From an uncultured Lachnospiraceae bacterium (GTDB lineage Bacteria; Bacillota; Clostridia; Lachnospirales; Lachnospiraceae), in the NCBI GenBank assembly GCA_937910785.1, contig CALDLG010000216.1:1-42603 (forward strand): 42,603 nt of DNA, read 5' to 3'. Under the pieces are notes generated by a model. It did not search any database, was not told the origin of the DNA, and was given only the letters and a program-made list of their open reading frames with translations. Numbering within the stretch: position 1 is the stretch's first letter; the number at the start of each line of letters is the position of its first letter. The translations under genes were made by a program, and so were the position numbers. Positions 17,574 to 27,103 of this stretch are shown in pieces.

Positions 17574-19128
17574 GGAAAGCGATAAAAGGAAGATGGGCAG
17601 AGTACAGAAGGCGGCGAAGAACATTTTCTTCGGCTATATCAGTAATTTCATGATTCTGATCCTTGGTTTTTGGCAGAGGGACGTGTTTATCCGGGTGCTT
17701 GGGGAAACGCTGCTCGGTGTAAACACACTGTATGCGGATATTCTGAGCGTGCTGTCCTTAGCGGAGCTGGGAGTCGGAACGGCGTTGAATTACAGCCTGT
17801 ATAAGCCGGTAGCCAACCGCGATTATGAGAAAATCAAGTCCTATATGAGACTTTATAAAAAGGCGTATCTGACGATTGCCGGCGTGATTGCCGTCATCGG
17901 ACTTGCGGTGACACCTTTTCTGCCGATGCTGATAAAGGAAGAGAGCAGGAGCGGCATCGCGGTCAGAGAGCTGGTAATTTATTACCTGATCTTTCTCTTC
18001 AATACGGTCAGTACCTACTTCGTGGCCTATAAATACAGTCTTGTCAATGCGGAACAAAAGGATTATATTCAGACTAACATCACGACGATCACCAAGATCA
18101 TTACGGTCTGCGTCCAGATCGTGGTTTTAAGCGTCACGAAGAGCTTTCTCTTCTATCTGTTAACCCACGCGGTCATAGAACTGCTTCAGAAGATTGTCGT
18201 CAGTATTTATTTAAACAGGCTTTATCCTTACCTGCGCGAGCGGAAGGCAGAGAAGCTGACGAAGGAAGAAACGGATATCGTCGTTACGAAAAGCAAGGCC
18301 CTGATGTTCCACAAAATAGGAGATGTGGCCAGATTACAGACGGACAGTATTATCATTACTTATTTTATTGATGTGGCATCCGTGGGATTCGTGGGAAACT
18401 ATAATTATGTGATCACTTATGGCGCCAATTTTATTAATCTGATCTTCAATTCCGTGATTTCCGGACTCGGCAATCTTGTGGCGACGGAATCGAAGGAAAA
18501 GCAATACAGCATCTTTAAAGTATACCGATTCTTCGCCTGCTGGCTTTACGGTTTCGCAGCGGTCGGTTTCTGGCTGCTTCTGACGCCTCTCATTACCGGC
18601 CTGTGGCTGGACGAAAGCTGGGAATTGGGCCAGACGGTGCTGAGTCTGATTCTGATCGATTTTTATTTCAAGGGCGGCAGAGTCGTGCTGCTCAATTATA
18701 AGATCGCGGCAGGCGTTTTCGAACAGGATAAATACCTTTCCATTATTCAGGGAGGCGTCAATCTGGTGATCTCCGTTATCGGAGCGAAGTATATCGGGCT
18801 TGCCGGCGTTTATATCGGCACGGTGGTTTCCGGGATTATGGCCAATCTCGTTCGTCCCGTCATTATTTACCGGGACTGCTTTGCCAGAAGCGTCTGGGAT
18901 TATTTCAGGGATTCTCTGAAATATATTGGAACGATACTGGGGATTCTTCTTGTATTGATACCGGTTAAGCATTTCCTGCTTGCCGATGTGAATGTCCTGA
19001 CATTTATTGCCATGACGGGCATTGTGACGATTGTGTATAATCTGGTTTTTGTGTGTTTGTATCGAAAAACGGAAGAATTCACCTATTTGTGGTCGCAGGT
19101 TGGCCGAAAGCTTCACAGGAAAGCGTAA
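17554..19128 (+). CDS. Wzx-like polysaccharide flippase (MOP/PST superfamily)
   Basis: A membrane protein of about 524 residues with 12-14 helices. It begins with the cytosolic AAKNIFFGYISN segment seen in PST-family flippases, followed by RDVFIRVLGETLLGV and the LGVGTALNYSLY motif of the second helix. It would move undecaprenyl-linked repeat units to the outer face for Wzy. The start is uncertain: GTG 17536, ATG 17554 and ATG 17593 are in frame, and only the last has AAAGGA close by, but too close to be ideal. It is the only Wzx in the window, beside three ABC half-transporters that could do a similar job. Confidence 0.9.
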   Translation: MAAQSHKESDKRKMGRVQKAAKNIFFGYISNFMILILGFWQRDVFIRVLGETLLGVNTLYADILSVLSLAELGVGTALNYSLYKPVANRDYEKIKSYMRLYKKAYLTIAGVIAVIGLAVTPFLPMLIKEESRSGIAVRELVIYYLIFLFNTVSTYFVAYKYSLVNAEQKDYIQTNITTITKIITVCVQIVVLSVTKSFLFYLLTHAVIELLQKIVVSIYLNRLYPYLRERKAEKLTKEETDIVVTKSKALMFHKIGDVARLQTDSIIITYFIDVASVGFVGNYNYVITYGANFINLIFNSVISGLGNLVATESKEKQYSIFKVYRFFACWLYGFAAVGFWLLLTPLITGLWLDESWELGQTVLSLILIDFYFKGGRVVLLNYKIAAGVFEQDKYLSIIQGGVNLVISVIGAKYIGLAGVYIGTVVSGIMANLVRPVIIYRDCFARSVWDYFRDSLKYIGTILGILLVLIPVKHFLLADVNVLTFIAMTGIVTIVYNLVFVCLYRKTEEFTYLWSQVGRKLHRKA

Positions 19129-19141
19129 GAAAGGAATGTGC

Positions 19142-20272
19142 ATGCAGGAGAAGGAACGAATTGACAAATCGATAGTGGACACAGGCAGGATGGAGCTAAT
19201 TGGAACGGCCTGTGAGGAACTCCTGTCATATGGCCTGTGGGACGTGAAAACAAAGGCTAAGATGACAATGAAAAAGTATGTATTCGGACAGAGGATTGCG
19301 GCAAATGACAGAATTTTCTGGCCGACGGGACTGCTGGCGGCCGGCCTGTGGCACTGCAGGCAGAAACTTATGAAAGAGGATACCGCAGAAGCCTATGTCC
19401 TGCGGATGAGAATCGAGTCGGCGCTGTCCGCTTATTTTGCGAGATGGGAAAAGAGAAGAATGCCGGTTTTTTATCTGGATGATCTGCTTTCGGGAGAAGT
19501 ATTTCTTGCGATTCTGGAGGAATACAATACGACGGGGAGAGCCAACGACATGATCAGTGAAAAGAATGTCGGAAAATACCGGAAGGCCGTAGATAAGCTG
19601 GCGGAGTACGCCTTTTCCTATCCGACGGATGAGACGGGAAGCTTTCCTTACCGTGCGGAACAGGGAAACGATCATATTTATGTGGATACCATTGGTCTGG
19701 CCTGCCCGTTTCTGTATGAATACGGGAGGATTTTCAGGAAGGATGAAGGCATGGAGCTTGCGGTTTCCCAGATTGCCAATTTTCTGGCCTATGGCATCGA
19801 TACGACGACGGAGCTGCCTTATCATGGCTATGAGGTGGAGACGGGAACGAAGTTCGGCATCATCGGATGGGGACGGGCGGTGGGCTGGCTGCTGCGGGGA
19901 ATGACTCAGTGCATGACAGCCGTATATGGTCTGGACAGACTGCAGGAAGCTTACTGCCGTCTGATCGATGTGGTAATCGCATGGCAGCGCAAGGACGGCT
20001 ATTTCTCCTGGCAGCTGCAGGCGATGGAAGGACCGGCGGACACTTCCGCAACGGCACTGATCTGTCTGGCCATACAGGAGGGCATCCGGACGAGGATGCT
20101 GCAGGGGGAAGCTTATCAGATCGTGCTGAATAAAGGGCTCCATGCACTGTCCAAATCGACGAAGAACGGAAGAGTTTACGATTGCCTTGGAGAATGCGAG
20201 GGCTTTGCCAGATACCCGCAGCAGTATGGGGCCTATCCATGGGCGCTTGGCGTGGTATTGATGCTAATGTGA
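19142..20272 (+). CDS. GH88/GH105-like (alpha/alpha)6-barrel protein, no signal peptide
   Basis: A 376-residue soluble helical protein. The segment HIYVDTIGLACPFLYEYG (candidate catalytic D182) and the later WGRAVGW resemble the conserved blocks of unsaturated glucuronyl/rhamnogalacturonyl hydrolases (the GH105 consensus is WARGNGW-like), with QRKDGYFSWQ and TSATALICLAIQ following as in that fold. Those enzymes hydrate unsaturated uronic acids released by lyases. No signal peptide is present, so it would work in the cytoplasm, and no lyase is nearby. A role in trimming or modifying a glycan intermediate is inference. The ATG at 19142 has GAAAGGA six bases upstream. Family call moderate, function unknown. 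Confidence 0.65.
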   Translation: MQEKERIDKSIVDTGRMELIGTACEELLSYGLWDVKTKAKMTMKKYVFGQRIAANDRIFWPTGLLAAGLWHCRQKLMKEDTAEAYVLRMRIESALSAYFARWEKRRMPVFYLDDLLSGEVFLAILEEYNTTGRANDMISEKNVGKYRKAVDKLAEYAFSYPTDETGSFPYRAEQGNDHIYVDTIGLACPFLYEYGRIFRKDEGMELAVSQIANFLAYGIDTTTELPYHGYEVETGTKFGIIGWGRAVGWLLRGMTQCMTAVYGLDRLQEAYCRLIDVVIAWQRKDGYFSWQLQAMEGPADTSATALICLAIQEGIRTRMLQGEAYQIVLNKGLHALSKSTKNGRVYDCLGECEGFARYPQQYGAYPWALGVVLMLM

Positions 20273-20286
20273 GAGTGAGGACGGAT

Positions 20287-21210
20287 ATGATTATCATCAG
20301 GGTCATGGGCGGGCTGGGCAACCAGCTGCAGCAGTATGCGTTATATAAGAAACTGGAAAGTATGGGGAAAGAAGTCCGTCTGGACATTTCATGGTTTCAA
20401 AACGCCGATGTGCAGGAAAGTGTGCTGGCGGAGAGACGACTGGAGCTGGATGATCTGAACGGAATTTCCTGTCGCAGAGCCGCGCCGGAAGAAATAAGAG
20501 GCGTGCTCGGCAGGTTGTGGGAGGAAAAAGAGAACCCTCTTGCCAGAGTGAAAAGAAAGCTGCATCCGGCATCCGACCCCTGCTTTCTGGAGAGCGACAT
20601 GTACCATGAGCAGATTTTCCAATTTGAGGATAAGTATCTGGCAGGATACTGGGCCTGTGAAAAATACTATGCGGATATTCTGGAAAAGCTGCGCCGGGAG
20701 ATACGGTTTCCGGAAGAAAACGATTCTTTGGGCGGTCGGAATCAGGATATGATCCGCAGGATGCAGGAAACGGAGTCTGTCAGTGTGCATATCCGCAGAG
20801 GAGATTATCTCGATGCAGCGAACCGTCCAATCTTCGGAGGAATCAGCACGAAGGATTATTACCGGGCGGCTCTTGACTACATGAAAGAGAAATATCCACA
20901 GGCGGAATTTTTCTTTTTTTCGGATGATACGCCTTATGTCAGAGAGCATTACGGAGAAGAGGCGTGTGAGGTAATTGACTGGAATCAGGGAGAGAAAAGC
21001 ATTTACGACATGATGCTGATGAGCCATTGTAAGCATAATATCTGTGCCAACAGCACCTTCAGCTTCTGGGGCGCGAGGCTGAATCCGAATGAATCGAAGA
21101 TTACGATACGGCCTTCTATTCATAAAAATACGCAGATCTGTATTCCGGAGCAGATGAAAGAGCTCTGGGCGGGATGGACACTGATTACCCCGCAGGGGAA
21201 GCTTCTCTGA
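20287..21210 (+). CDS. GT11 alpha-1,2-fucosyltransferase family protein, intact
   Basis: A 307-residue protein beginning IIIRVMGGLGNQLQQYALY, after a GTGAGGA site. The GDP-sugar motif HIRRGDYLD is canonical, FFFFSDDTPYVREHYG and CANSTFSFWGARL complete the GT11 pattern. Members transfer fucose from GDP-fucose to galactose or related acceptors. It is a clear relative of the broken copy at 2597-3486: for example ESVSVHIRRGDYL against ESVSIHVRRGDYL. If that one is dead, this gene may carry the fucosylation step. Identification of the exact sugar and linkage is inference from the family. Confidence 0.92.
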   Translation: MIIIRVMGGLGNQLQQYALYKKLESMGKEVRLDISWFQNADVQESVLAERRLELDDLNGISCRRAAPEEIRGVLGRLWEEKENPLARVKRKLHPASDPCFLESDMYHEQIFQFEDKYLAGYWACEKYYADILEKLRREIRFPEENDSLGGRNQDMIRRMQETESVSVHIRRGDYLDAANRPIFGGISTKDYYRAALDYMKEKYPQAEFFFFSDDTPYVREHYGEEACEVIDWNQGEKSIYDMMLMSHCKHNICANSTFSFWGARLNPNESKITIRPSIHKNTQICIPEQMKELWAGWTLITPQGKLL

Positions 21211-21259
21211 CGGAGATTAACACGAGCTGTTTGCGCATAACAGAGACAGAGGTGAAAGT

Positions 21260-22843
21260 TTGGAAAAAAAAGCAACGGGAAAAATATCATTGGAAGAGTT
21301 TTTCTATTTTGGATTCTTTATTTTATTGTCCGTGACGAAGGGGCTTGGTTTTTATGACGGGCAGAAATTATTTCTTCTGCTGGTCATACCGGCATTCCTG
21401 TGTGTCCTTTGCAAGATTCTGATCACGCCCTATACGAGGCGGCAGTGGATTATTGTGACGCTTCTGCTTCTTCTGACGGGATTCGTCTATTTTCAGTCGG
21501 GAGAAAAGGGAATCCTTTTTACGATGTTTATGGTGCTTGGGATGAAGAATATTTCCATTCATAAGCTTATGCGGACGGGGCTTGTTGTCTGGTCGCTTTG
21601 CTCGGTTGTCCTCAGTGTTTTTTCTTTTTTCCGGCTGGAGCATACCATATACCGGGTTCATCAGAAAATGGGGCTCGGTCATATTTTCCGCTGGAGCCTG
21701 GGCTTTACCCATCCCAATATTCTGCATATTACTTATTTTATTCTGTGCGTTTTTATCGTTTATGAGCTGGCGGATCACTATGGTTTTAAGCATTTCCTGC
21801 TGCTTTCGATTGGAAATGCGCTGGTGTTTTTTTATTCGGTCAGCTTCACAGGATTCGGGATCGTGATGATTCTTCTGGCCGCCGGGCTTTATGTGCGGTT
21901 CCGGCCCAGATTCTGTCTGTGGGAAAAGGCTGTGGTAAATCTGGCGCTTCCGCTCTTCATCATGGTTTCTTTCGTACTGCCGCTGATTATGGCGGCGCAG
22001 TATGCAAAACAGCAGGTATCGCCGCTGATGCACAGTCTGGATCAGCTTTTCAATACGCGGATCGTCCTGGCAAGTCATTTTCTGCTGCCGGAGTTCATTA
22101 CGCCTTTCGGAGCCAGAATTGCCAGTTTGGGTCTGCCGTCAGGCTCACTCGACAGCTCTTATATCTGGACATTTATCAATTACGGCTTCGTTCCGTTTTT
22201 TCTGCTGATGGCCGCTTACCTGATTCTGGTGGCTGATTACAGCCGGAAGCAGAAGACGCGGGAAGTTGTGATAATCGTCTGTTTTCTGATGGCCGGATTT
22301 ACGGAGCAGCTTCTGTTTAATACTTCTTTTAAAAATATATCCCTGTTCTTTCTGGGAGAGCTTTTGTTCCGGCAGAAGGAAGGGGAAAAGGAATACGGTC
22401 TTTTTCCGGGACTGCGGCGGGAAGTCGGACTGCCTGCCCTGCGGTTTATGCCGGAACTGAAAAAGCATCTGACGGGCCTTGGGAAATCCGGCAGGAAGCA
22501 GATTCTTTCGGGAATTCTGGCCGGAGCGGTGTTTGGAATGATTCTGTGCGGCGTTTTCTATCGGGCGCCGAAGGGCTATGTCGTTCAGAGATTCTATACG
22601 GACGGTTTATTTGAAACATCGGTATATCCGGCGAGCGCGGAGGATCCTGCCTATGAAGGGTACCGTATCATGAATTATGTGGATGCGGATACGCCGATGC
22701 AGATTGTGGAAGGAAAAGCGGTGGCGCTGGAAACGGCGCGGTATTATACGGGAAGCGCGCTGATCGGCGGACTCTGCGGTTTCGGTCTGTATACGGGTTA
22801 TCTGTGCCTGAGGGCCAGAAAAAAGGAAATGGAGCGGTTATGA
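21260..22843 (+). CDS. Wzy-like polymerase/ligase (second), with extra C-terminal domain
   Basis: A 527-residue membrane protein with a TTG start eight or nine bases after GAGGTG. About ten helices span residues 10-385, with FTHPN (HPN at 151-153) matching the GMGHPN of the polymerase at 9834, and a hydrophilic outward loop after residue 265. Unlike the first polymerase, it has a C-terminal extension of about 120 residues: a helix (about 412-432), an outward segment (about 435-490) and a last helix (about 493-515), a hairpin layout reminiscent of polysaccharide co-polymerases though I see no clear Wzz motif. Polymerase or ligase function is inferred. It overlaps the next gene by ATGA. Confidence 0.75.
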   Translation: MEKKATGKISLEEFFYFGFFILLSVTKGLGFYDGQKLFLLLVIPAFLCVLCKILITPYTRRQWIIVTLLLLLTGFVYFQSGEKGILFTMFMVLGMKNISIHKLMRTGLVVWSLCSVVLSVFSFFRLEHTIYRVHQKMGLGHIFRWSLGFTHPNILHITYFILCVFIVYELADHYGFKHFLLLSIGNALVFFYSVSFTGFGIVMILLAAGLYVRFRPRFCLWEKAVVNLALPLFIMVSFVLPLIMAAQYAKQQVSPLMHSLDQLFNTRIVLASHFLLPEFITPFGARIASLGLPSGSLDSSYIWTFINYGFVPFFLLMAAYLILVADYSRKQKTREVVIIVCFLMAGFTEQLLFNTSFKNISLFFLGELLFRQKEGEKEYGLFPGLRREVGLPALRFMPELKKHLTGLGKSGRKQILSGILAGAVFGMILCGVFYRAPKGYVVQRFYTDGLFETSVYPASAEDPAYEGYRIMNYVDADTPMQIVEGKAVALETARYYTGSALIGGLCGFGLYTGYLCLRARKKEMERL

Positions 22844-24828
22844 AAGAAGATCTGAGGTATTGCACAATTTTAAAGACCAATATCAATGTCACGAGTATGG
22901 AGAAGACCATCCGTTATATTACGGAGAATCTGGAGGAACTGAAGGGGAATTATATCTGTGTCTCCAATGTTCATACGACGGTCATGTCCTATCGCGACAG
23001 GGATTATCGGAAGATACAGAACAGTGCGGCGATGGCGCTGCCGGACGGACAGCCATTGTCCATCGTGAGCCGCAGGCGGGGATTCCGCGATGCGGAAAGA
23101 GTTCCGGGGCCGGACCTGATGCCGGCGATCCTGAAGCTGTCGGTCGAAAAAGGCTATACCCATTACTTTTACGGCAGTTCGGAGCATACGCTGACGGAGC
23201 TGAGAAAGGCTCTGTTAAAAAAGTTTCCCGGCCTGCGGATCGCCGGCATGTATGCGCCTCCCTTCCGGCCTCTGACAGAAGAGGAGGATCGGCAGATCGT
23301 AGAGCGGATCAATGCGGCGAAGCCGGACTTTATCTGGGTGGCTCTTGGCGCGCCGAAACAGGAGATCTGGATGTATGAGCACAGAAACCGGGTGAACGGA
23401 CTGATGCTCGGTGTCGGGGCGGCCTTTGACTTTATGGCCGGGACAGTGAAACGGGCGCCCATGTGGATGCAGAGGCTGTGTCTGGAATGGGTCTATCGGA
23501 TCTCGCAGGACCCGAAGAGAATGCTTCCGCGGTATCTGAATACGAATTTTGCCTTTCTGTACCATACCTGCCGGGAAAGCATGGCGTTTGCGGGAAAATG
23601 CGGACAACGTCCGGCTGTAGGGGACGGGAAGCGGGCAGCCGCTGACACCGCGGGAGGCGGGAAGGGCAGGCTGCGGATTGCCATGATCGGTCACAAGCGG
23701 ATTCCTTCCAGAGAAGGCGGCGTGGAGATCGTCGTCGAAGAGCTTTCCGTTCGTCTGGCGGCTATGGGTCATAAGGTGGACGCTTATAACAGGTATGGAC
23801 ATCATGTATCCGGGAAAAAATATGATGAGGAATACGGCCGGGGAGACAGAAAATATTATAAGGGAATCCGGGTCCGTATCGTTCCGACCTTTCGCAGCAG
23901 TAAGCTGAATGCGATTGTCTATTCTTTTCTTGCCACGCTGCGGGTGCTTTTTCTTCCCTATGATGTTATCCATTATCATGCGGAAGGTCCCTGCGCCATG
24001 CTGTGGCTGCCGAAGCTGTTCGGGAAAAGAGTCGTCGCAACGATTCACGGGCTGGACTGGCAGCGGGCCAAATGGGGAAATTTTGCTTCCGGAGTTTTAA
24101 AGTTCGGGGAAAGGATGGCGGCCAGATATGCGGATGAGGTCATTGTTCTTTCCGAAAACGTACAGAAATATTTTCGGGAGACTTACGGGAGAGAGACCGT
24201 CTTTATCTCTAACGGGATAACGCGCCCCGTACGGCAGCAGGCGGAGCTGATTACGGAGAAATTCGGTCTTCAGGAGAACGGGTATTTTCTCTTTCTGGCC
24301 AGAATCGTGCCGGAGAAGGGACTGCATTATCTGATCGAGGCCTTCCGGGAGATGTCTACGGATAAGAAGCTGGTGATTGCGGGCGGAAACAGCCATTCCG
24401 CGGAATATATGGAGAAAATTCACCGTATGGCGGCCGGGGATGAACGGATCGTCATGACGGATTTCGTGCAGGGACAGGTGCTGGCGGAGCTGTATTCCTC
24501 GGCGTATGCTTTCATCCTGCCAAGCGACGTGGAGGGAATGGCGATCAGCCTTCTGGAAGCCATGAGCTTTGGGAACTGCTGTCTGGTAAGCGATATCTGT
24601 GAAAATACGGAGGTCGTGGAGGATAAGGCGCTTACATTCCGGAAAGGAAATGTGAAGGACTTACGGAAGCGGATGGAATACCTGCTTCAAAATCCGGAAG
24701 TTGTGGAACAATATAAGAGGCAAAGCAGCGATTTTATCTGCCGTAAATATAACTGGGACGAGGTTGTGGAGCAGACACTGCGGATATACCGCGGGGGAGG
24801 GCGTCATGAAAATATTGCTGATCAATAA
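22840..24828 (+). CDS. fusion of WecG/TagA/CpsF (GT26) and DUF1972-type GT4 glycosyltransferases
   Basis: A 662-residue single frame with two complete enzymes. Residues 1 to about 245 are GT26: NYICVSNVHTTVMSYRD, LPDGQPLSIVSRRRG, PGPDLMPAIL, WVALGAPKQEIWM and GVGAAFDFMAGTVKRAP. An Ala/Gly/Lys-rich linker runs from about 262 to 284. Then IAMIGHKRIPSREGGVEIVV opens a DUF1972/GT4 enzyme with FLARIVPEKGLHYLI and PSDVEGMAISLLEAMS (EX7E). GT26 enzymes usually add the second sugar to an undecaprenyl-diphosphate-linked primer, so the fusion could perform two successive steps. It starts at an ATGA overlap with the polymerase gene and overlaps the next GT4 by 23 bases. These domains are usually separate proteins, as far as I know. 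Confidence 0.92.
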   Translation: MKEDLRYCTILKTNINVTSMEKTIRYITENLEELKGNYICVSNVHTTVMSYRDRDYRKIQNSAAMALPDGQPLSIVSRRRGFRDAERVPGPDLMPAILKLSVEKGYTHYFYGSSEHTLTELRKALLKKFPGLRIAGMYAPPFRPLTEEEDRQIVERINAAKPDFIWVALGAPKQEIWMYEHRNRVNGLMLGVGAAFDFMAGTVKRAPMWMQRLCLEWVYRISQDPKRMLPRYLNTNFAFLYHTCRESMAFAGKCGQRPAVGDGKRAAADTAGGGKGRLRIAMIGHKRIPSREGGVEIVVEELSVRLAAMGHKVDAYNRYGHHVSGKKYDEEYGRGDRKYYKGIRVRIVPTFRSSKLNAIVYSFLATLRVLFLPYDVIHYHAEGPCAMLWLPKLFGKRVVATIHGLDWQRAKWGNFASGVLKFGERMAARYADEVIVLSENVQKYFRETYGRETVFISNGITRPVRQQAELITEKFGLQENGYFLFLARIVPEKGLHYLIEAFREMSTDKKLVIAGGNSHSAEYMEKIHRMAAGDERIVMTDFVQGQVLAELYSSAYAFILPSDVEGMAISLLEAMSFGNCCLVSDICENTEVVEDKALTFRKGNVKDLRKRMEYLLQNPEVVEQYKRQSSDFICRKYNWDEVVEQTLRIYRGGGRHENIADQ

Positions 24829-26077
24829 ATTTCTGCATCCGAACGGCGGTTCCGAAACCTATCTTTTCGGGCTGGGGCAGCAGCTGCGGAAGCTGGGGCA
24901 TGAGGTGCAGTATTTCGGTATGGAGCATGAGGGAAGAATCGTGGGTAACCGCGTGGAGAGCTATACATCCGACATGGATTTTCATTCGGGAAAGCTGAAA
25001 AAGCTTTTTTACCCGTTTAAAATTCTTTATTCTTTCGAAGCGAGGAAGAAGCTGCGGCCGGTTTTGCATGACTTTTGCCCGGATGTGGTGCATCTTAACA
25101 ACATCAACTTCCAGCTGACGCCGTCCGTGATCGATGAAGTCAGGAATTTTGAGAAGAAACGGAAGAAAAAAATCCGGATCGTTTATACGGCCCACGATTA
25201 CCAGTGGGTATGCCCGAATCATATGATGATGATACCCGCGACAGGAGCGCTCTGTTTTGCCTGCCGGGGCGGACATTTCGGAAACTGTACGAAGAACCGG
25301 TGTATTCACAATTCCGGACTCCGGAGTCTGCTTGGGACGCTGGAAGCGGATTTTTATAAGCTCCGCGGGACATACGGGAGGGTGGACACAATTATCTGTC
25401 CGAGCCTGTTCATGAAGAAACAGCTGGATACCGTTCCGCTGCTTGCACAGAAGACGGTCATGCTGCATAATTTTATGCCGGATATGGAAACAGGAGCGGA
25501 AGGGATGGGCGGAAAAACAGGACAGGCCGCGGGAAATGCGGGCAGCCGGGATGCCTGGGATATTTTGCAAAAACGCCTTCCGGAACGCTATGTTCTCTAT
25601 TTCGGCCGTTTTTCCGAAGAAAAGGGCGTGAAGACTTTATTAAATGTATGTAAAAGGATGACAGATGTGTCATTTATTTTCGCGGGAACGGGACCCCTTG
25701 AAAAAGAGCTGTCACAGGTTTCCAATGTGCGCAATGTCGGCTTCGTCAGAGGCGGGGCCCTGCGGAGGCTGATTGAAGGCGCCGCTTTCACTCTGTATCC
25801 TTCCGAGTGGTATGAGAATTGTCCTTTTTCAGTGATGGAATCGCAGATCTACGGAACGCCGATGATTGCTTCCGATCTGGGAGGCATACCGGAGCTTCTG
25901 TCGGACGGTGTGACGGGCGAGCTCTTCCGGGCCGGCGACGAAGAAGCGCTTTATGAGAAAATTAAGAAGCTCTGGGAGCAGCCGCAGCTGTGTGAAAGCT
26001 ACAAAGAGAACTGTAAAAATATAAAATTCGATACAAGCGAGGAATATTGTGGTAAAATAATAAAATGGGCTTATTAA
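24806..26077 (+). CDS. GT4 family glycosyltransferase with cysteine-rich insertion
   Basis: A 423-residue GT-B enzyme beginning MKILLINKFLHPNGGSETYL after GGGGGAGG. The acceptor domain contains TAHDYQWVCPNHMMM followed by a cysteine cluster (CFACRGG, FGNCTKNRC; about residues 150-173), as in a GT4 subgroup common in capsule loci, where it may bind a metal structurally. The donor domain has YFGRFSEEKGV, FAGTGPLEKEL and YPSEWYENCPFSVMESQIYG, in which Glu residues occupy the EX7E positions. Its start lies inside the 3' end of the GT26-GT4 fusion, implying coupled translation. Donor unknown. Confidence 0.92.
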   Translation: MKILLINKFLHPNGGSETYLFGLGQQLRKLGHEVQYFGMEHEGRIVGNRVESYTSDMDFHSGKLKKLFYPFKILYSFEARKKLRPVLHDFCPDVVHLNNINFQLTPSVIDEVRNFEKKRKKKIRIVYTAHDYQWVCPNHMMMIPATGALCFACRGGHFGNCTKNRCIHNSGLRSLLGTLEADFYKLRGTYGRVDTIICPSLFMKKQLDTVPLLAQKTVMLHNFMPDMETGAEGMGGKTGQAAGNAGSRDAWDILQKRLPERYVLYFGRFSEEKGVKTLLNVCKRMTDVSFIFAGTGPLEKELSQVSNVRNVGFVRGGALRRLIEGAAFTLYPSEWYENCPFSVMESQIYGTPMIASDLGGIPELLSDGVTGELFRAGDEEALYEKIKKLWEQPQLCESYKENCKNIKFDTSEEYCGKIIKWAY

Positions 26078-26104
26078 AGCAGGCTCAGGAAAGCAGGATT
26101 TTTC

Positions 26105-27103
26105 ATGGCGAGAAGAACGTTATACGGCACTGTGATCGTGACCTATCGGTGCAATGCCCGCTGTAATATGTGTGACTGCTTCCGCGATCCGACAAGGCCG
26201 GAGGAAGAGATCACCTTAGATGACATTAAGAAGCTGCCGGAAATGGCATTTACCAATATTACCGGGGGAGAGCCCTTTATCCGGCAGGATATTCCGGATA
26301 TAGTGCGGGAGCTGTACAAAAAATCCGACAGAATTGTCATTTCTACGAACGGATACTTTACGGACCGCATCATTGCCCTTTGTAAGGAGTTCCCGAAGGT
26401 GGGAATCCGTATCAGTATCGAAGGCTTACAGGAGACGAATGACGCGATCAGAGGCATTCCCGACGGCTTTAACAGAGGTTATAAGACGTTGAAGACGTTG
26501 GTTGAAATGGGACATCCCGATGTTGGCTTTGGCATGACGGTACAGGATATGAACTGTGAGGATCTGGTGCCGCTTTACAATATCGCCAATGATATGGGAA
26601 TGGAGTTTGCGACGGCGACCCTGCATAACTCTTTTTATTTCAGGAAGACGGATAATAAGATCGACGATAAATATAAAGTGGCGCAGAACTTTGAGAAGCT
26701 GATCAATGAGCTGCTGAAAAGTAAATCACCCAAGAAATGGTTCCGGGCCTATTTCAATCATGGCCTGATCAATTATATTTACGGCAATAAAAGGCTTCTG
26801 CCCTGCGATATGTCGAGGAACGCCTTCTTTATCGATCCGTTCTGCGATGTGATTCCCTGCAACGGCATGGAGAAAAAGGCTGTGATGGGCAATCTGCGCA
26901 GGCAGAGCTGGGACGAGCTGTGGAACTCGAAGCAGGCGGAGGAGGTGCGGAAATGCACGAGGAACTGTGACAGGAACTGCTGGATGATCGGAAGCGCGTC
27001 GCCGGCGATGCACAAATATATATGGGTGCCCGGCTGGTGGGTCATAAAGCATAAATTCTTAAAAGGCGGAAAGTACAGCCTGAAGGAGAATCGGTTTATA
27101 TGA
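26105..27103 (+). CDS. radical SAM protein with SPASM-like C-terminal cysteines
   Basis: A 332-residue protein. The iron-sulfur motif CNARCNMC (C16, C20, C23) binds the SAM-cleaving 4Fe-4S cluster; TNITGGEPFI is the GGE SAM-binding motif and IVISTNGYF follows on the next strand. The C-terminal part has cysteines in LLPCDM, VIPCNGMEKKAVMGN and CTRNCDRNCW, a SPASM/twitch-like arrangement that suggests one or more auxiliary clusters. No peptide precursor gene is beside it. Its stop overlaps the start of a GT4 (ATGA), so it is probably a sugar or lipid tailoring enzyme (epimerisation, methylation or dehydration are options). That role is inference. Confidence 0.9.
   Translation: MARRTLYGTVIVTYRCNARCNMCDCFRDPTRPEEEITLDDIKKLPEMAFTNITGGEPFIRQDIPDIVRELYKKSDRIVISTNGYFTDRIIALCKEFPKVGIRISIEGLQETNDAIRGIPDGFNRGYKTLKTLVEMGHPDVGFGMTVQDMNCEDLVPLYNIANDMGMEFATATLHNSFYFRKTDNKIDDKYKVAQNFEKLINELLKSKSPKKWFRAYFNHGLINYIYGNKRLLPCDMSRNAFFIDPFCDVIPCNGMEKKAVMGNLRRQSWDELWNSKQAEEVRKCTRNCDRNCWMIGSASPAMHKYIWVPGWWVIKHKFLKGGKYSLKENRFI

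Noticed and set aside
26105..27103. Radical SAM gene as part of a ribosomally made peptide system
   Set aside because: No short precursor frame, peptidase or dedicated peptide exporter is adjacent; neighbours on both sides are glycosyltransferases.
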